From NCBI GenBank assembly GCA_902470265.1, contig CABRFW010000003.1, positions 1 to 28,481 of the forward strand: a stretch of DNA of 28,481 nt, written 5' to 3'. The stretch comes from an uncultured Collinsella sp. Its GTDB lineage: Bacteria > Actinomycetota > Coriobacteriia > Coriobacteriales > Coriobacteriaceae. A program made the translations under genes and the position numbers. This document shows, piece by piece, positions 12,947 to 22,409 of this stretch (positions are counted from its first letter, which is position 1; each line of letters begins with the position of its first letter). The notes under the pieces are model-generated. The model had not been told where the DNA came from, did not search any database, and saw only the letters and a program-made list of their open reading frames with translations.

Positions 12947-15724
12947 CTACCCACGGTGACGGGCGCGGCTGTACGGCGTATCCACCATGGGCAGATCTGG
13001 ACGCAGTTTGCCGTCAAACGCGCGGTAGGCGTTCTGCACGGCGGGCGCCGTGGGGATCGTGGCGATCTCGCCGATGCCCTTGCCGCCGTATGCCACGGGC
13101 AACAGTTCGTCCTTCTCCACGTAAATGGCGTGGATATCCGGAATCTCGGGCGCACGGAACAACCCGAGCGTACCGTACCTTGCCTGGGGCACGCAGTCCT
13201 TGAGCGGCCAGTCCTCGGTAAGCGCATAGCCCATACCCATGAGCACGCCGCCTTCGATCTGACCCTGGATGGAGATGGGATTGACCACCTTGCCGGAATC
13301 GTGCGCGGCATAGACCTCGCTCACGCGGCCGTCATCATCCAGAATGACCACATGCGTGGCAAAACCGTAGCAGATGTGGCTCTTGGGATTGGGAACGTCG
13401 GCGCCCAGCTTGTCGGTCGGCTCCAGATACACGTAGCCAAACTCGCATCCCTCGAGCGCCTTGATGGCGGTCGCGGGATCCTGGGGATGCATGCCCTGGC
13501 CGGCGACGAGTTCCTGCGCGCGCAGCTGATATGCGCGACCGTCGTCGTACTCAATCTTGACACCGTCACCATGCGCGCTCACGGGAGCATCGGGTGCGGG
13601 CTTGCCGGCCTCGATGCCAACCATGGCATCGCGCAGCAGGAAGGCGGCACCGCGTACGGCCTCGCCGGTCACGACCGTCTGACGCGAGCCAGACGTGGTG
13701 CCGGAGTCGGGAGCGTTCTCGGTGGAACACTCGCCGTTGGCGATGCAGCGAAGCGGCAGACCGCAGGCCTCGGCAACGTCTTGCAAAAAGACGGTGTTGC
13801 AGCCCTGGCCGATGTCGGACGTGGCGGCATAGACCACGGCCACGCCGTTCTCGATGCGAATCTTGCAGCGGCCGGCATCGGGCAGGCCCACGCCCACGCC
13901 GGCGTTCTTCATGGCGCAGGCGATACCGGCATGTCCGGGATGCGCGTAGTAGGCATCCTTGACCTCGAGCAGCGTCTCCTTAAGCGCCGTGGAGCAATCG
14001 GCAATCTGGCCGTTGGGCAGAACCTCGCCCGGCTCGATGGCGTTTCGGTAACGAATCTCCCACGGATCCAGGCCGACCTTCTCTGCCAGCAAGTCGATCA
14101 GGCTCTCGAGCGCAAACTCGGACTGGCAAACGCCAAAGCCTCGGTACGCACCCGCGGGCGGGTTGTTGGTGTAGTAGCCAAAGCCGCGGATGTCGGTGTT
14201 CTGGTACTTGTAGGGGCCGACGGCATGCGTACAGGCGCGTTCGAGCACCGGGCCGCACAGCGACGCGTAGGCACCGGTGTCAAAGTTGATCTCGCAGTCC
14301 AGGCCGGTAAAGTTGCCCTCGGCGTCGCAGCCCAGCGTAAAGGTGCCGTCCATGGCATGACGCTTGGGATGGAAGGCAAGCGACTCGGCACGCGTGAGCT
14401 TGCACTTCACAGGACGCTGGAACTTATAGGCAGCGAGCGCGGCCAGATGCTGGATGGACACGTCCTCCTTGCCGCCAAAGCCGCCACCCACGAGCATGGT
14501 CTCGACGACCACGCGCTCGGGTTCGCTATCCCAGCCAAACATGTGGGCACACTCTTTGCGCGTGTCGTAGGCACCCTGGTCGGTCGACTGCACCTTGACG
14601 CCGTTCTTGTACGGGAAGGCAACGGCGCACTCGGGCTCCAAGAAGGCATGCTCGGTAAAGGGCGTGGTAAAGCGCTGCGTCACGGTAAACGCGCTCTCTG
14701 CCAGCGCCTTGGCGGCGTCGCCGCGCGTCACGTGACGGCTCTGGCACACGTTGTCCTTGAGCTCCACCGTGTTGCCAAAGGCAAAGAAACTGTCATGCAG
14801 GCGCGGCGCATCGGCGGCCTTGGCCTCGGCGATGTTGCGCACGGGCTCCAGAGGCTCGTAATCGATCTTTACGAGCTTCTTGGCCTTCTCGAGCGTCGCC
14901 TCGTCCTCGGCGACTACCAAAACGATGGCGTCGCCCACGCAGCGGGTGATATCGCCCTGGGCGATCATGACGTCCCAGTCCTGGATAAGGTGGCCGACCT
15001 GGTTGACCGGCACGTCCTCGGCTCGCAGGATGCCCACCACACCGGGCAGGGCCTCGGCCTTGGAGGTGTCGATGGAGAGCACGCGGGCGCGCGGATACTT
15101 GGAGCGAACGGCGCTGGCATAGGTCAGGCCCGGCTGATCGAGCTCGTCGATGTCGTCGGGATACTTGCCCTCGCCGAGCACCTTCTTGCGCACGTCGATT
15201 CGGAAGGCGCGCTTGCCCACGCCGTAGTCATCGCCGCGCTCCAGATCCTCGTCGATCTGCTTTTCGCCACGGAGCACCGCAGCTGCCAGCGAGATGCCCT
15301 CGATAATCTTCTTGTAGCCGGTGCAACGGCAGACATTGCCGCGGATGGCGTACTTGATCTGCTCCTCGGTGGGCTCGGGGTCCTCGGCGATGAGCGCTGC
15401 ACCCGCCATGACCATGCCGGGGATGCAAAAGCCGCACTGCACGGCGCCCACGGCGCCAAAGGCGTACACGAAGGCCTCGCGCACGTCCTCGGGCAGGCCC
15501 TCGACGGTCACGATGTTGCGGCCGGCGGCAAGCGCGGTGGTCAGTACGCACGCCTTGACGGCCGCACCGTCCACGTGAATGGTGCAGGTACCGCAGGCGC
15601 CCTCGGAGCAGCCGTCCTTGGCGGAGTGAATGTGCAGGTCGTCGCGCAGGTAGCGCAGCAGCGGTTTGTTTTGGGTTGTCGTGCGCTCAACGCCGTTAAC
15701 GGTAAAAGTGAATTCCTGTGCCAT
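12947..15724 (-). CDS. xdhD: Selenium-dependent xanthine dehydrogenase, fused Fe-S and molybdopterin subunits
   Basis: A 925-residue molybdenum hydroxylase that would oxidise xanthine or a related purine. Residues 1-160 are the two-[2Fe-2S] subunit: Cys39/44/47/59 (CSEGACGTC...C) form the plant-type cluster, and Cys97/100/132/134 (CGFC...CRC) the second. Residues about 170-920 are the molybdopterin-binding large subunit, with VGGGFGGKED, PAGAYRGFGVCQSEFALE, SDIGQG and GGKGIGEIA segments. The FAD subunit is absent. Fusion and neighbours (SsnA, YgfK, ferredoxin, purine permease) identify the selenium-dependent XdhD class, where labile selenium, not selenocysteine, is the cofactor; accordingly there is no in-frame TGA. 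ATG 15724 follows GAAGGGAA and comes 12 bp after the ferredoxin stop. It is the last gene of the operon, before the terminator at 12848-12883. The assignment to selenium is inferred from family and context. Confidence 0.92.
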   Translation of the reverse strand: MAQEFTFTVNGVERTTTQNKPLLRYLRDDLHIHSAKDGCSEGACGTCTIHVDGAAVKACVLTTALAAGRNIVTVEGLPEDVREAFVYAFGAVGAVQCGFCIPGMVMAGAALIAEDPEPTEEQIKYAIRGNVCRCTGYKKIIEGISLAAAVLRGEKQIDEDLERGDDYGVGKRAFRIDVRKKVLGEGKYPDDIDELDQPGLTYASAVRSKYPRARVLSIDTSKAEALPGVVGILRAEDVPVNQVGHLIQDWDVMIAQGDITRCVGDAIVLVVAEDEATLEKAKKLVKIDYEPLEPVRNIAEAKAADAPRLHDSFFAFGNTVELKDNVCQSRHVTRGDAAKALAESAFTVTQRFTTPFTEHAFLEPECAVAFPYKNGVKVQSTDQGAYDTRKECAHMFGWDSEPERVVVETMLVGGGFGGKEDVSIQHLAALAAYKFQRPVKCKLTRAESLAFHPKRHAMDGTFTLGCDAEGNFTGLDCEINFDTGAYASLCGPVLERACTHAVGPYKYQNTDIRGFGYYTNNPPAGAYRGFGVCQSEFALESLIDLLAEKVGLDPWEIRYRNAIEPGEVLPNGQIADCSTALKETLLEVKDAYYAHPGHAGIACAMKNAGVGVGLPDAGRCKIRIENGVAVVYAATSDIGQGCNTVFLQDVAEACGLPLRCIANGECSTENAPDSGTTSGSRQTVVTGEAVRGAAFLLRDAMVGIEAGKPAPDAPVSAHGDGVKIEYDDGRAYQLRAQELVAGQGMHPQDPATAIKALEGCEFGYVYLEPTDKLGADVPNPKSHICYGFATHVVILDDDGRVSEVYAAHDSGKVVNPISIQGQIEGGVLMGMGYALTEDWPLKDCVPQARYGTLGLFRAPEIPDIHAIYVEKDELLPVAYGGKGIGEIATIPTAPAVQNAYRAFDGKLRPDLPMVDTPYSRARHRG

Positions 15725-15736
15725 GGTGATTCCCTT

Positions 15737-16216
15737 CTACACGCCGGCGGCGATGCCGGTGCGGTCGTGGATAGCGCCATGCGGGCAGACGACGGCGCAC
15801 ATGCCGCACGATAGGCAGTCCGCACCGTCGATATGGGCGCAGTTGTCCTCGATGCGAATAGCGCCGGCAGGGCACTTTTTGGCGCACATGCCGCAACCGA
15901 TGCAGCTCGTGTCGCAGATCTTGCGCGCAATGGCGCCCTTGTCGGTGTTGTTACAGCGCACCAGGATGTTCTGGTAGCCGGGGACGAAGGCAATCACGCG
16001 CTGCGGGCACGCCATGCCGCACAGGCCGCAGCCCGTGCACTTGGAGCGATCCACGCGGGCAACGCCATCGACCAGTGCGATGGCACCGTGGGGGCAGGCC
16101 GTGACGCAGGCGCCGCAGCCAATGCAGCCTTCGCTGCAGCGGGCGTCGCCGCCTGCGGAAGCACAGCCGCTTCCGCAGGCAACGTAGGCCACGTTATGTT
16201 GAATAGATTTGGCCAT
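15737..16216 (-). CDS. Polyferredoxin with four or more [4Fe-4S] motifs
   Basis: A 159-residue cytoplasmic electron carrier. Four near-canonical C-x2-C-x2-C-x3-C motifs are visible: CIGCGACVTACP (31-42), CTGCGLCGMACP (60-71), CIGCGMCAKKCP (105-116) and CLSCGMCAVVCP (134-145). Additional cysteines at 14, 18 and 27 resemble the N-terminal cluster region of RnfB-type proteins. It is similar in size and context to E. coli YgfS. It lies between ygfK (11-bp gap) and xdhD (12-bp gap), so it most likely shuttles electrons between the hydroxylase, which lacks a flavin subunit, and YgfK. The ATG at 16216 has only a weak site (AGGCGAA), consistent with translational coupling to the preceding gene. Confidence 0.9.
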   Translation of the reverse strand: MAKSIQHNVAYVACGSGCASAGGDARCSEGCIGCGACVTACPHGAIALVDGVARVDRSKCTGCGLCGMACPQRVIAFVPGYQNILVRCNNTDKGAIARKICDTSCIGCGMCAKKCPAGAIRIEDNCAHIDGADCLSCGMCAVVCPHGAIHDRTGIAAGV

Positions 16217-16227
16217 AAAAGGTTCGC

Positions 16228-19227
16228 CTATTTCTTAAGAAGGTACGAATAGTTGTCGCGCACAGCCCTGATGGTCAGGCGGACGGCCTCGGGAAGACCG
16301 GTGTTGACGGCATCGACCGAGACGGTGCGGACCGTGCCGGCGACGCGGACCTTAAAGTGGTCCTCGTCCACGGCCAGGAAGCCCTCATTCTCGGAGTTCT
16401 CCATGTCCTCCTCGCTCCAGAACAGGGTGAGCTTGTCCTTGTAGGGACGACCCTCCTGGTAGGGGCAGAACACGGCGCAGTTGCCGCACTCGTTGCACAT
16501 GCCATCGACATGAACGACCTGATGCTTGGCCAGGCCCGGCACCTTAATGGCCACGTTGGCGCGGTTGGGGCACACGTCGCAGCAGACCTCGCACACCGAG
16601 CCGCAGCCCAGGCAGCGAGTCTTGGTGCAGTTGCGCTTGTCGCGGCACAGCGACCCCTTGCGCTCGTAGCAGGTGTCCTCGCGGCCAGCCTGCTCGTTGC
16701 AATCGGCGTACTTGTTAAAGTCCACGCCGGCGATGGCACGGGCGACCTCGGCGGCGTCGGCAATAGCCTCAACCACGGTGGCAGGACCGCGACGGCAGTC
16801 GCCCGCAGCCCAGACACCCTCGACACCGGTGGAGGTGGCGGCAAGGCGGCCGCGACGGTCGTGCTCGACGCCCGCGGCGTCGTACAGGCTGGCATCGATG
16901 CCCTCGCCCACGGCGCAGATCACCGTGGTGGCGGAAAGCTCGACGGTCTCGCCCGTGGCGACGGGGCTGCGACGGCCGCTTGCATCCGGCTCGCCGAGCT
17001 CCATAACATCGCAGGTCAGCACGGCGCCGTTAAGTGCCTTGGGCGCCAGTAGCTCGCAGAACTCAACGCCGTCGGCAAGAGCAAGATCGAGCTCTTCCTC
17101 GTCGGCAGGCATCTGCTTCTTGGTGCGGCGATACACCAGGCGCACGTTCTTCACACCAGCCAGACGCTTGGCCACGCGGGCAGCATCCATGGCGGTGTTG
17201 CCGGCGCCAATGACTACGACGTCCTCGCCCAGCTCGAGCTTCTCGCCCTTCTTGGCGGCCTCGAGGAACTCCAGCACGTCGAGCTCGGCACCCTCGCCCA
17301 GGCCGGCGGAACCGGGCATCCAGGCACCGGTGGCCACGACAACGTCGGTAAAGCCCCGAGCCTTGAGCTCTTCGATGGACTCCACGCGAGCATTGAGCTG
17401 CACCTTGGCGCCAAAGGCCAGGCAGAGCTCTGCGTCGTGGGAGATATCGTCGCTCGCAATGCGGAACTCAGGAATCACGTGACGGACCACGCCGCCGAGC
17501 GAATCGCGGGCCTCAAAGATGGTGACGGGCACGCCGGCACGCGTCAGGAAGAACGCCGTCGCCAGACCGGCCGGACCGCCGCCGATAACGGCAACGTTGC
17601 GCTCGCCGTCGTTGGCGATGGCCTGGGCGCGCAGCTTGGGCAGCACGGCGGTCATGGCCTCGCGGGCAGCCTTGAGCTTGCTGGCGCGAATCTGGGCGCC
17701 CTCGGGCTCGTAGAATGCGCGCTCGCAGGCACGGCCGCAGGGATGCGGGCAGATGGTGCCGGTAATGAACGGCAGGGCGTTGCGCTCGATAATGATGTTG
17801 AGCGCGTCCTCGTAGCGACCCTCGTCAACAGCCGCCAGGTAGGCGGGAATATCCTGCTGGATGGGGCAGCTCGTGCGGCACGGCGTGGTAAAGCAGTCGG
17901 AAAGCGGGCTCTTGCCGGCGACCTTGCGGTCGGGCAGCGGACGCAGCGGCTTCTTGTAGAGCGGGTTGGTAAGCGAATCGGTCTGGATCGCGGTCACGGC
18001 CTCGAGCGAGACGCCCGCGAACGGCTTGCCATCCAGGTCGGCAAACTCGCCAGCCATCTGGCTAAAGCGCTCGTAACCGCCGGGCTTGAGCACGTCGGTC
18101 GCCAGGGTGACGGGCCAAATGCCGGCATCGTACAGAGCGCGGATGTTGTAGACCGTGGCACCACCGGAGTAGCTGATGCGCAGCTTGCCATCGAACTGCT
18201 CGGTAATGCGGCGGGCAGCCTCGATGGTCAGCGAGAACAGTGAACGGCCGGACATGTACATCTCGGTGGAAGGTAGCTCGTCCCTCGTCACGTCGACGGG
18301 GAACGTGTTGGTCAGCTTGACACCAAACTCCAGGCCGTGCTCGGCGCACAGGGCAATCAGGCGCTCGAACATAGGCACGGTGTCAGCCCACTGCAGGTCC
18401 TCGCGGAAGTGCGTATCGTCGAAGACGATGTAGTCAAAGCCCAGCTCGTTGAGGCGCTGGCGGGCAAACTCATAGCCCAGCAGCGTGGGGTTGCACTTGA
18501 TGTAGGTGTTGAGGCCCTTCTCGGTGATCAGATAGGTCGCGATGCGCTCGATCTCGGCCGGCGGGCAGCCGTGCAGGGTAGACTCGGTGATGGAGTTGGA
18601 GACGCGTGCCGGGATGGACTCGACAAACGCGGCGTCGACATGCTCAAACTTGTCCAGGTTGGCGAGCGCCCATGCGCGGCACTCGTTCCAAACCTCGGAG
18701 CCGCTGGCGTCCTTCATACCCTCGATGTAGGCGTCGACCTTGGGGCTCTTGATGCCCTCCAGGTCATAACCCACGGACATGTTGAAGACAAAACCGTCCG
18801 GGCTTCCCAGGCCGTACTCGCGAGCGATCAGGTGGCAGGCAAACCATGCTTTCACGTACTCGGCAAAGGCCTGTGGAACCTCGAGCTCGGTCGACCACTC
18901 GCAGTTGTAGCACTCGTCCTGCGCCACAATGCAGGGCTTGTTGACGCACTTGGAGAGCTCCTCGCCGTCCATAACCTGAACGGTCTTGAGCTCAAAGAAG
19001 CGGGAACCGGCCACGTAGGATGCCACGATGTTCTGGGCCAGCTGCGTGTTGGGACCGGCGGCCGGGCCAAACGGAGTCTCGATGCGCTCGTCAAAAATGG
19101 GAAGCGCACCCTCCTGGTTGGTCGTGACCATCTTGCGCACGCCAAAGACGGCGCCCTGAGTCTTGTGCTCCTCGATGATCCAGTTCATCAGCTGCGAAAA
19201 CGGGATCGGCCTCATGATGTCGCTCAT
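16228..19227 (-). CDS. ygfK: YgfK, large Fe-S/flavin oxidoreductase of the selenium-dependent hydroxylase cluster
   Basis: A 999-residue protein close to the 1032-residue E. coli YgfK, historically called a putative selenate reductase subunit. Domains in order: a dihydroorotate/dihydropyrimidine dehydrogenase-like TIM barrel (about 1-430); a cysteine-rich GltD-type Fe-S region (CFTTPCRTSCP ... CPHPCGRACE, 445-505); an FAD domain (VIGGGPAGLATAFF, near 547); a second dinucleotide domain (VVVIGAGNTAMDAARVA, near 680); and C-terminal ferredoxin motifs (CLGCGSVCEVCCDVCP near 875, CNECGNCAVFCP near 915). This architecture transfers electrons between NAD(P)H, flavins and ferredoxin, and in this operon probably replaces the missing FAD subunit of XdhD. 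ATG 19227 follows GAGGAG; the open frame to 19350 is GC-rich spacer. Purine reduction or oxidation is the inferred context; selenate reduction is not supported here. Confidence 0.92.
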   Translation of the reverse strand: MSDIMRPIPFSQLMNWIIEEHKTQGAVFGVRKMVTTNQEGALPIFDERIETPFGPAAGPNTQLAQNIVASYVAGSRFFELKTVQVMDGEELSKCVNKPCIVAQDECYNCEWSTELEVPQAFAEYVKAWFACHLIAREYGLGSPDGFVFNMSVGYDLEGIKSPKVDAYIEGMKDASGSEVWNECRAWALANLDKFEHVDAAFVESIPARVSNSITESTLHGCPPAEIERIATYLITEKGLNTYIKCNPTLLGYEFARQRLNELGFDYIVFDDTHFREDLQWADTVPMFERLIALCAEHGLEFGVKLTNTFPVDVTRDELPSTEMYMSGRSLFSLTIEAARRITEQFDGKLRISYSGGATVYNIRALYDAGIWPVTLATDVLKPGGYERFSQMAGEFADLDGKPFAGVSLEAVTAIQTDSLTNPLYKKPLRPLPDRKVAGKSPLSDCFTTPCRTSCPIQQDIPAYLAAVDEGRYEDALNIIIERNALPFITGTICPHPCGRACERAFYEPEGAQIRASKLKAAREAMTAVLPKLRAQAIANDGERNVAVIGGGPAGLATAFFLTRAGVPVTIFEARDSLGGVVRHVIPEFRIASDDISHDAELCLAFGAKVQLNARVESIEELKARGFTDVVVATGAWMPGSAGLGEGAELDVLEFLEAAKKGEKLELGEDVVVIGAGNTAMDAARVAKRLAGVKNVRLVYRRTKKQMPADEEELDLALADGVEFCELLAPKALNGAVLTCDVMELGEPDASGRRSPVATGETVELSATTVICAVGEGIDASLYDAAGVEHDRRGRLAATSTGVEGVWAAGDCRRGPATVVEAIADAAEVARAIAGVDFNKYADCNEQAGREDTCYERKGSLCRDKRNCTKTRCLGCGSVCEVCCDVCPNRANVAIKVPGLAKHQVVHVDGMCNECGNCAVFCPYQEGRPYKDKLTLFWSEEDMENSENEGFLAVDEDHFKVRVAGTVRTVSVDAVNTGLPEAVRLTIRAVRDNYSYLLKK

Positions 19228-19376
19228 AGTGAGCTCCTCTCTGTAACGCCCGGCGAGACCGCGCGGCGGGCGCAAATACGGTGTAGCGCTAGCACAGCGC
19301 CGGCGACCCCGCGGAGGCCGCCTATACGCGCGCCGGATGCGGCGAAACACCCGACGCGCGTGAATCTACTTGTGAA

Positions 19377-20732
19377 TTAGTAGGCGCGATCGTTAAGCGT
19401 GCTCCAGAGCTTCTTGGACTCAGCCATGGTCCACGCGTTGATCTTTTCCTCATCAATGCCAACGAACTCGCGATCCTTGTACAGGACGCGGCCGTTGATG
19501 ATGGTGGTGCGGCAGTTTTTGCCCATCATGCCAAAGAGCATGTGGCCGTCGATATTCTCCTCGCTCAGCGGCGTAAAGGGCTTGTAGTCCATAACGATAA
19601 CGTCGGCGGCAGCGCCGGCCTCGAGCACACCGAGCTTGCGATCGAAGTACTTGCTCGCCATCTTGGCGTTGTTCTCGAACAGCATCGTCATGGCCTCGCA
19701 CCAGCCCACGTTGGGCATGGCGGCGTTGTGGCGCTGAATGATCAGGAAGACCTTAAGGCTCTCGAGCATATCGTGGGTGTAGGCGTCGGTGCCCATGCAC
19801 ACGGGGATGCCGCGGCGGAAGAACTCGAGCACGGGGGCGCAGCCCACGGCGTTGCCCATATTGGATTCGGGGTTGTTGACGAGCCAGGTGCCGGACTCCT
19901 TGACGATATCCATCTCGGCAGGCGTCACGTGGATGCAGTGGCCGAGCATGGTGTCGGGACCCAGCAGGTTGTGCTGCAGCAGGCGCTCGACGGGGCTGAT
20001 ACCACCGCGGTTGAGGCGGGAATCCCACACGTCGTTCATGCCCTCGCACACATGGATGTGGAAGCCGGTCAGACCGTTGTTGGCCTCGGCCATCTTATCC
20101 ATGGTCTCGTCCGAAAGCGTAAAGGTAGCATGTCCGCCAAACATGGCGGCGATCATGTGGTTGTCGTTATCGCGACGCTCCTTGGCGGCCCACTGGGCAA
20201 ATTCGGCGTTCTCGGCAATGGCCTGGTCGCACTTTTCCTGGCCGCGGCGATCGGAGACCTCGTAGCACAGGCACGAACGCATGCCCAGCTCCTGAGCTGC
20301 ATCCTTAATGGTAAAAAGGCTTCCCGGAATCTCGCAGAAGCTCGCATGGTGATCGAAGATCGTGGTGACGCCATCACGGATAGAGTCCAAAATCGTGGCA
20401 TAGGCGCTGGCCTTGGTGCCGTCGAGCGTCAGGTTGTCGTCGATCTTCCACCACTGCTGCTCAAGATTCTCCAGGAAGTTGGTGGGGTTGCAGCCCTTAA
20501 TGGCGAGGCCGCGGGCCAGACCCGAGTAGATGTGGGTGTGGCAGTTGATGAGTCCGGGCATGATGAGGTTGCCCCGGGCATCGACGTACTCGGCATCCGG
20601 GTACTTAGCCTTGAGCTCGCACTCGGGGCCCACTTCGACGATCGTATCTCCGTCAATGGCGACCGCACCGTTTGGAATAAACGGGGTCTGAGCGTTGCGG
20701 GTAAAGACGGAACCGTTAGCGACCAGAAGCAT
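19377..20732 (-). CDS. ssnA: SsnA, amidohydrolase-family putative aminohydrolase
   Basis: A 451-residue metal-dependent hydrolase of the guanine deaminase/chlorohydrolase branch. It has the metal-binding start INCHTHIYSGLARG (near 63-76), HIHVCEG in the middle, GHCIHV near 275, and the catalytic GTDAYTHDM near 320. It likely deaminates or hydrolyses a purine-derived ring; the substrate of SsnA proteins is not settled. It belongs to the selenium-dependent hydroxylase cluster family, as ssnA and ygfK are regular neighbours. ATG 20732 is preceded by AAGGGAG (20745-20739, minus strand); an ATG six codons upstream lacks one. It lies 150 bp upstream of ygfK and 195 bp downstream of the permease, gaps rich in GC hairpins. 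Confidence 0.9.
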   Translation of the reverse strand: MLLVANGSVFTRNAQTPFIPNGAVAIDGDTIVEVGPECELKAKYPDAEYVDARGNLIMPGLINCHTHIYSGLARGLAIKGCNPTNFLENLEQQWWKIDDNLTLDGTKASAYATILDSIRDGVTTIFDHHASFCEIPGSLFTIKDAAQELGMRSCLCYEVSDRRGQEKCDQAIAENAEFAQWAAKERRDNDNHMIAAMFGGHATFTLSDETMDKMAEANNGLTGFHIHVCEGMNDVWDSRLNRGGISPVERLLQHNLLGPDTMLGHCIHVTPAEMDIVKESGTWLVNNPESNMGNAVGCAPVLEFFRRGIPVCMGTDAYTHDMLESLKVFLIIQRHNAAMPNVGWCEAMTMLFENNAKMASKYFDRKLGVLEAGAAADVIVMDYKPFTPLSEENIDGHMLFGMMGKNCRTTIINGRVLYKDREFVGIDEEKINAWTMAESKKLWSTLNDRAY

Positions 20733-20837
20733 AAATGCTCCCTTCAACATCAGGGGCGGGGTTTGACACCTCTGACATGGCGGAGTGCGAAGCGCCGGCC
20801 TACACCGGAAACGGGCCCTCTCCCGTCAACGCTTCAC

Positions 20838-20910
20838 CAAAGGGACGAACCCTTTGAAGTGCGGCTTGGCACCGCATGGCGTCGGCGGACGAGGCGATGC
20901 GTCCGCCGAC
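20838..20910 (-). other. Three tandem hairpins between permease and ssnA
   Basis: The gap holds a perfect 10-bp stem GTCGGCGGAC/GTCCGCCGAC (20881-20890 and 20901-20910), a 5-bp stem TGCGG/CCGCA (20860-20864 and 20872-20876), and CAAAGGG/CCCTTTG (20838-20844 and 20850-20856). No long T-run follows on the minus strand, so full termination is doubtful. Partial termination or mRNA processing separating permease from enzyme expression is plausible. Confidence 0.5.
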
Positions 20911-20927
20911 GAATAGCACCGAATTGG

Positions 20928-22322
20928 TTACTTCTTGCTCTCGGGCAAGACCAGATCCACGGCAGCGTCCTTGGCAGCATCGATGTGCTGAGCCACGACC
21001 GGCGTTTGCGGAAGGATCAGGTTAAGGACAATGGCCATGATGGCGGTGGGGGTTACGGCATTGGAGCCGATGACGGTGGGCACCCAGGTGGGCATACCCT
21101 CGCCGGCAAGGCAACCGCTGGCCATCCAGATACCCAGGCCAAAGACGACGGAGGTACCGACGATGGTGGTAGTGCGCTGCGTGAGGCCCTCGCGGGTGAA
21201 CATGCGCACGCCGTTCATGGTGATGGTGCCAAAGACGCCGACGGTCGCGCCGCCGATGACGGGCTGCGGGATAGCGGAAAGGACGGCAGAGAGCTGCGGG
21301 AACAGGCCGGCGATGGCAAAGACGGCCGCGATGATCACAAAGACCCACTTGTTGACGACCTTGTTGGAGCAGATGATGCCCACGTTCTGGCCAAGGGCGC
21401 TGGTGGGAAGACCGCCCAGCAGGCCGCCGACCATAGAGGTGAGGCCCTGGGACACGATAGCGCCGGAGAGCTCGCGCTCGGTGGGCATACGGTCGATGGA
21501 GCCCAGGCAGGCGGCAGAGACGTCGCCGATAACCTGGATGGCAACCATGGGGAACACGACGGCGAGGGTAATGCAGACCTCGGGATCAAACTCGAGCGCA
21601 TAGGGCATGAGCTTGGGAAGGGCGAAGACCTGGGCGGTGGCGACGCTGGAGAAGTCGATCATGCCAAAGGGAATGGAGACGATCATACCAACGATCATGC
21701 CAAAGAACACGGATCCCAGCTTGAGCGTGCCCTTGCCAAAGTTGGCGAGCGCAAAGACCACGGCGAAGGTGATAAGAGCGACGCACCACGCCTGCGGGGT
21801 GCCCCACAGCGGCGTACCCATACCGCCGGCCATGTACTTGACGGCCGTGGGATAGAGAGAGACGCCAATGGAGAAGATGACCGTACCGGTCACGACGGGC
21901 GGGAACAGCCACTTGATCTTGCTGTAGGCCAGACCAAAGAGGACCGCGACGGCACCGCCGACAATCTCGCCGCCCAGCAGCGCGCCAAAGCTAAAACCCG
22001 AGGCACCCATGGCCTGCAGGGCCGGCAGGAACGCGAACGAAACGCCCATGACGATGGGCAGGCCGCCGCCGATACGACGGAAGGGAGCGAAGGCCTGAAG
22101 GGCCGTATCGATCGCCGAAAGAATGAGCGCGACCTGGATGATGTCGGTGCTCTGCTGGCTATTAAAGCCGTAGACGCCGGCCATGATGACCGCCGGGGTA
22201 ATGATGCCGGCAAACGATGCCAGTACGTGCTGAAGGGCACACGGGATCATTTCCTTAACGGGAGGCATGCCTTCGCGAGTGAACAGGGCTTCAGTGCCGT
22301 TCGTAACCGTCTCCTGGGTCAT
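20928..22322 (-). CDS. NCS2-family xanthine/uric acid permease
   Basis: A 464-residue, highly hydrophobic inner-membrane transporter of the nucleobase-cation symporter-2 (NAT) family, with about 12-14 membrane segments. The NAT signature region is visible as ALGQNVGIICSNKVVNKW, preceded by CLGSIDRMPTERE. The first helix begins after MIPCALQHVLASFAGIITPA, the conserved QH motif of the family. By context, next to SsnA, YgfK and XdhD, the likely substrate is xanthine, uric acid or another purine, not uracil; sequence alone does not settle this. It is the first gene of the leftward operon. The ATG at 22322 has a loose GAGG about 12 nt upstream. A candidate promoter lies about 90 bp upstream. The regulator at 22675 is divergent. 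Confidence 0.9.
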   Translation of the reverse strand: MTQETVTNGTEALFTREGMPPVKEMIPCALQHVLASFAGIITPAVIMAGVYGFNSQQSTDIIQVALILSAIDTALQAFAPFRRIGGGLPIVMGVSFAFLPALQAMGASGFSFGALLGGEIVGGAVAVLFGLAYSKIKWLFPPVVTGTVIFSIGVSLYPTAVKYMAGGMGTPLWGTPQAWCVALITFAVVFALANFGKGTLKLGSVFFGMIVGMIVSIPFGMIDFSSVATAQVFALPKLMPYALEFDPEVCITLAVVFPMVAIQVIGDVSAACLGSIDRMPTERELSGAIVSQGLTSMVGGLLGGLPTSALGQNVGIICSNKVVNKWVFVIIAAVFAIAGLFPQLSAVLSAIPQPVIGGATVGVFGTITMNGVRMFTREGLTQRTTTIVGTSVVFGLGIWMASGCLAGEGMPTWVPTVIGSNAVTPTAIMAIVLNLILPQTPVVAQHIDAAKDAAVDLVLPESKK

Positions 22323-22409
22323 TTGACCACCAATCCTCGAAGTAGTTGTTTTCGCATCTAACGCTCTATTGTGACGCAGTGCGGGGTTGAGGTTGTGCCT
22401 TCATTGCAT

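Noticed and set aside
12947..15724. Selenocysteine in xanthine dehydrogenase
   Set aside because: There is no in-frame TGA; this class carries labile selenium as a cofactor.
12821..15814. A 997-codon open frame on the plus strand, antisense to xdhD
   Set aside because: It mirrors a well-recognised protein in a GC-rich gene with strong codon bias, which keeps the antisense frame open. It shows no family resemblance and is His/Gly/Leu-rich, as expected of a shadow.
16228..19227. YgfK as a true selenate reductase
   Set aside because: The name is historical. Domain order and operon context point to electron transfer for the purine hydroxylase, with no molybdopterin domain in this protein.
19542..22361. 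A 939-codon open frame antisense to ssnA and the permease
   Set aside because: It spans two recognised genes and the gap between them; the Asp/Gly/His-rich composition is an artefact of codon bias.
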